In this document: piece by piece, positions 61,178 through 64,000 of the stretch
Numbering within the stretch: position 1 is the stretch's first letter
Layout of the letters: every line of letters begins with the position of its first letter
Source of the DNA: Sphingobium sp. AS12
GTDB lineage: Bacteria > Pseudomonadota > Alphaproteobacteria > Sphingomonadales > Sphingomonadaceae
Direction: 5' to 3'
Assembly (NCBI RefSeq): GCF_019097845.1
Contig: NZ_JAHRGM010000001.1
Location: 682,001-746,000, forward strand
Length of the DNA: 64,000 nt
Made by a program: the position numbers and the translations under genes
The notes under the pieces: generated by a model
The model's database searches: none
What the model was told of the DNA's origin: nothing
What the model saw: the letters and a program-made list of their open reading frames with translations, nothing else

Positions 61178-62812
61178 TCAACCGAGCGAACGGGCGGTGT
61201 TGATGACGTTGATGCCGTTGAAGCGCGCGGTGCTGGAGCCGTGCGACACGGCCGAAACCTGCGCAGGCTGGCCCTTGCCGTCGAAGAAGGAACCACCCAG
61301 GCGATAGTCGCTGGCGTCGCAGACCCCGGCGCAACCGTTCCAGAATTCCGGGGTGCGGATCTGGTAGGCCACATCCTCGATCTGCTGGGTGATCTTGCCC
61401 TGCTTGATCTCGTAGAAGAGCTGTCCGCCAAATTGCGCATTATAGCGCTGCTGGTCGATCGAGAAGCTGCCGTCGCCGATGATGTAGATGCCATCTTCGA
61501 CATTGGAGATCATGTCGGCGACGCTCTGCTTGGCCTTGCCGGGTTCCAGGCTGACGTTCGCCATGCGCTGGAACTGCACGTTGGACCAGCTGTCGGCATA
61601 GCAGCAGCCGTCGCTTTCGCTCTTGCCCTCGATATGGGCCTGATCGCGGATCGCCTGATAGCCGACCAGCTTGCCGTTGCGAATGAGGTCCCATTTCTTG
61701 GTCTTGACGCCTTCGTCGTCGAAGGCGACCGCACCCAGGCTGCCGGGCTGCGTCTTGTCCGCGACGATGTTCACCTTGTCGCTGCCATATTGGAAATTGG
61801 CCTTCAGCTTGTCCATCGTGGCAAAGCTGGTGCCGGCATAATTGGCTTCATAGCCCAGCACCCGGTCGAGTTCGAGCGGATGGCCGACCGATTCGTGGAT
61901 GGTGAGCCATGTGTGGGAGGGGTCCAGCACCAGATCATATTTGCCCGGCTTGACCGACGGTGCCTTGATCTTCGCGCGCGCCTGTTTGGCGGCGGCGATC
62001 GCATCTTCCTTCATGTCATAGCTGTTGCCGTAGACGGTGACGCCGTTTGGCAGCACGGTCTTGCCCGACGCCGCGCCATCCAGATATTCAAAGCCCAGCC
62101 CCATCGGCGCGGACAGGCCTTCGCGCACGCGGAACTTACCGGTCGCCTTGTCGACGGCGGTGACCTCCATCGGCGCCCAAATGCGGTGGACGTCCTGGTC
62201 GATATAGCTGCCGTCGGTGCTGGCAAAATATTTCTGCTCGTTGACCAGGAACAGGATGGAGCGGATGAAGTCCGCGCCTGCATCCATGGCGGCGGCATTC
62301 ACCCCCATCAGCAGGTCGACCTTGTCCTTGATCGGCACGGTCATGCTGTTCTTGACGATCGGGGTGCGCCAGTTGACCTCGCCCGCGCCCTTGACCGGGG
62401 CGAGTTGTACCGGGGCGGACTGGGTCGGGGCATTGGCCTTGGCAATGGCGACCGCCTGGGTCGCGGCCTTGGCCACGGCTTCCTTGGTCATCTCGTTCGT
62501 CGCGGCAAAGCCCCATGCCCCGCCTGCGATCACGCGGATGCCGACGCCGGTCGATTCGGTGTTGACGATATTTTCGACATTGCGTTCGCGGGTGATGACG
62601 AACTGGCGCAGGTAGCGGCCGACGCGCACGTCGCAATAGGTTGCGCCTGCGCTCTTGGCTGCGTTCATCGCTGCGTCGGCCAGCGACTTCTTGACGGCGA
62701 CGTCGATGGCGCTGCTCAGTTCCTCAGCCGCAATGACCTTGCCGAACATCGACGGCAGGATCAGGCCGCCCACGCCCATGGTGCCAAAGGCCAGAAAATC
62801 TCTTCTGTGCAA
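61178..62812 (-). CDS. Tat-signalled TldD-family zinc protease
   Basis: A 544-residue metalloprotease. A twin-arginine signal HRRDFLAFGTMGVGGLILPS starts at residue 2. The N-terminal TldD half follows, then the zinc site His306-Glu307...His311 in TIHESVGHPLELDRVLG. The Cys-containing CAGVCDASDY and the end VSHGSSTARFNGINVINTAR are typical. I set a TTG start at 62812: GGTGGAG is seven bases upstream and the RR motif begins at once. Export by Tat predicts a folded periplasmic enzyme, unlike cytosolic E. coli TldD. It heads the eight-gene block. Confidence 0.9.
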   Translation of the reverse strand: MHRRDFLAFGTMGVGGLILPSMFGKVIAAEELSSAIDVAVKKSLADAAMNAAKSAGATYCDVRVGRYLRQFVITRERNVENIVNTESTGVGIRVIAGGAWGFAATNEMTKEAVAKAATQAVAIAKANAPTQSAPVQLAPVKGAGEVNWRTPIVKNSMTVPIKDKVDLLMGVNAAAMDAGADFIRSILFLVNEQKYFASTDGSYIDQDVHRIWAPMEVTAVDKATGKFRVREGLSAPMGLGFEYLDGAASGKTVLPNGVTVYGNSYDMKEDAIAAAKQARAKIKAPSVKPGKYDLVLDPSHTWLTIHESVGHPLELDRVLGYEANYAGTSFATMDKLKANFQYGSDKVNIVADKTQPGSLGAVAFDDEGVKTKKWDLIRNGKLVGYQAIRDQAHIEGKSESDGCCYADSWSNVQFQRMANVSLEPGKAKQSVADMISNVEDGIYIIGDGSFSIDQQRYNAQFGGQLFYEIKQGKITQQIEDVAYQIRTPEFWNGCAGVCDASDYRLGGSFFDGKGQPAQVSAVSHGSSTARFNGINVINTARSLG

Positions 62813-63097
62813 GGTTCGTCTCCACCTGCAAATGCCCGCGCGACGCGGGTCGGATTGTGCTTGGGATGCGGCCGGTCGGCCGTACCGATAGCCGGGATCA
62901 TCGCGGCAGGGCGGGGCCGGGTCAAACATCTTTTACGACTGCGCAACTTGGGGTCGCCCGCTTTCGACATATGACATCTGTCGAAAGTCGCTGGCCAATG
63001 CGGAACAGGCCGGACGTTGCGTGGACGCAACAAAATCCGGCGCGGATGGCCGTTCCCCGTGAAGGGGTGTATCCGTTCATGATACTGTGAAGAAAGT

Positions 63098-63174
63098 TGG
63101 TCGGGGAAAGAGGATTCGAACCTCCGGCCCCTGCCTCCCGAAGACAGTGCTCTACCAGGCTGAGCTATTCCCCG
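63098..63174 (-). tRNA. tRNA-Pro (anticodon CGG)
   Basis: A 77-base tRNA with encoded CCA. The acceptor CGGGGAA pairs with TTCCCCG. The D arm contains AGCTCAGCCTGGTAGAGC. The anticodon stem CTGTC/GGCAG has loop TTCGGGA (anticodon CGG), and the T arm contains GGTTCGAATCC. Confidence 0.96.
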
Positions 63175-63276
63175 ACCGATGCCGAAGCCGCCGTCAAGCG
63201 ACCCCGTAAGGCAGGCCGCAGCCTATAGAGACGGCTTTTCAGGCTGGCAAGCGGCCAGAGCGGCTTTTTTTGCACC

Positions 63277-63567
63277 TCACAAAAGCCCGGCAGCGCGGAA
63301 GCTGAACCGGCTTTCCCCGGCCTCTATCATATGGTCGGCCAGCCGCATGTCGAGCGGGCGGAGCCGCCGCGTGAGGGCGCGGGTCAGGGCGATGTCGGCC
63401 GGGCGGGGCAGGGCGGGGGCGTCGCCGGGTCGCTGCTGGTGGATGGCCAGCCATCGCCCCTCCAGCGCCAGCAACTGACCGATGACGGTACGCCAGTCGT
63501 GCGCCAATGGCACGCGGTCGCGGGGACGCCAGGTGCGATCGAGGATGAGCAGGTCCAGTCCGGCCAT
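63277..63567 (-). CDS. RadC/JAB-like protein with degenerate metal site
   Basis: A 96-residue protein resembling the C-terminal JAB half of RadC-type proteins. GQLLALEGRWLAIHQQRPGD corresponds to the HNHPSGD region, PADIALTRALTRRLRPLDMR follows, and LADHMIEAGESRFSFRAAGL is the typical end. The second histidine of the JAMM HxH is Gln (His43-Gln-Gln), so metal binding is doubtful. The start at 63567 is uncertain; an ATG 14 codons upstream exists. It may be a remnant or a non-catalytic homologue. It is convergent with the tRNA only in position, not in strand. Confidence 0.6.
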   Translation of the reverse strand: MAGLDLLILDRTWRPRDRVPLAHDWRTVIGQLLALEGRWLAIHQQRPGDAPALPRPADIALTRALTRRLRPLDMRLADHMIEAGESRFSFRAAGLL

Positions 63568-63741
63568 GGGCGAAATGTGACCCAGGCGCGCTCCGCCTCG
63601 CCAGCGCAAGCCGCGCCATTATGGTGAAAGGCACGCGCAATCTGGTCCAGAACGAACGGGACATTGGCGGGCGGGACTGGCTGGGCTAGAGCGGGTGACG
63701 ACCCACAGCCTTTCAGTTCAGGATGCCCGCCCTTGCGCGAC

Positions 63742-64000
63742 ATGACGCCCCATTATGAGCAGCAATATCTCGACCTGATGCGCCACATCTGGCGACATGG
63801 CGACGAAAGGGTCGACCGCACCGGGGTGGGCACTCGGTCGATCCTGGGCGCGACGATGCGTTTTGCGCTGGCCGACGACGCGGTGCCGCTGTTGACGACC
63901 AAGCGGGTCTATTGGAAGGTGGCGGCGCGGGAGATGCTGTGGTTCCTGTCGGGCGACACCAATATCCGCGAACTGGTGCGGCAGGGTGTGCATATCTGGA
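63742..64000 (+). CDS. thyA: Thymidylate synthase ThyA (N-terminal part)
   Basis: The first 86 codons of ThyA, cut by the right edge. YLDLMRHIWRHGDERVDRTG carries the phosphate-binding Arg, and VGTRSILGATMRFAL, PLLTTKRVYWK and EMLWFLSGDTNIREL follow the family closely. It methylates dUMP using methylene-tetrahydrofolate. The ATG at 63742 gives MTPHYEQQYL; a TTG three codons earlier is closer to an AGGA and is an alternative. Confidence 0.93.
   Translation, partial: MTPHYEQQYLDLMRHIWRHGDERVDRTGVGTRSILGATMRFALADDAVPLLTTKRVYWKVAAREMLWFLSGDTNIRELVRQGVHIW

Overview
The window is a GC-rich, densely coded chromosomal segment of an alphaproteobacterium. The gene content points to the Sphingomonadales, probably a Sphingobium or Sphingomonas relative. 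Evidence includes the cell-cycle regulator GcrA, the two topoisomerase IV genes parE and parC, a cbb3-oxidase assembly tail, a WecB/WecC/Wza/Wzc surface-polysaccharide cluster, GlnB-GlnA, pyruvate dehydrogenase E2 and E3, and several families of short intergenic palindromes. The genus is inferred from protein character, not from a marker gene. I see no prophage, insertion sequence or CRISPR array. This is mostly core chromosome with a few accessory items, chiefly a CcdAB-type toxin-antitoxin pair.

Layout. 1-4.9 kb: end of fixI/ccoI plus ccoS, a beta-lactamase-fold serine hydrolase, parE and an outer-membrane beta-barrel. 5-12.5 kb: gcrA, an ABC-2 permease without a visible ATPase, then wecB, wecC, wza and wzc. 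12.6-15.5 kb: purQ, purS and purC, with a TauE/SafE exporter and a tiny membrane protein between them in the opposite orientation. 15.6-21.1 kb: a Tat-exported class V aminotransferase and a trehalose operon (otsB, GH15 hydrolase, otsA). 21-25 kb: LysR regulator, ccdAB, parC. 25-32 kb: GGDEF-EAL protein, a coupled run DUF1285-NUDIX-cca, GNAT, folB, a 2-oxoglutarate oxygenase and an EVE-domain protein. 32-38 kb: small exported proteins, a gene-free stretch with a possible structured RNA, tRNA-Thr, rarA, a glycosyltransferase and a YiiM-like MOSC protein. 38.5-47 kb: rnr, a universal stress protein, pdhC-thioesterase-lpdA-PAP2, and a DUF2142 membrane protein. 47-52 kb: glnA, glnB (with a sigma-54-like promoter), map, a CinA-type domain, a SpeE-like protein and a DEDDh exonuclease.

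52.0-62.8 kb is one long minus-strand block and the most interesting part. It starts with a Tat-signalled TldD protease and a signal-less TldE/PmbA partner. An exported DUF4159 protein, a MoxR AAA+ ATPase, a DUF58 vWA-like protein, a BatA-type membrane protein, a DUF4175 membrane protein and a large membrane-anchored protein follow. The last four are chained by four-base start/stop overlaps. The layout suggests an envelope system in which a MoxR/vWA chaperone acts with membrane partners and a periplasmic modified-peptide protease. I know of no assigned function for this combination.

The right edge has tRNA-Pro, a RadC/JAB-like protein that has lost a metal ligand, and the start of thyA. Many starts were moved inward from the longest open frame using ribosome binding sites and family N-termini; each case is noted in its entry.
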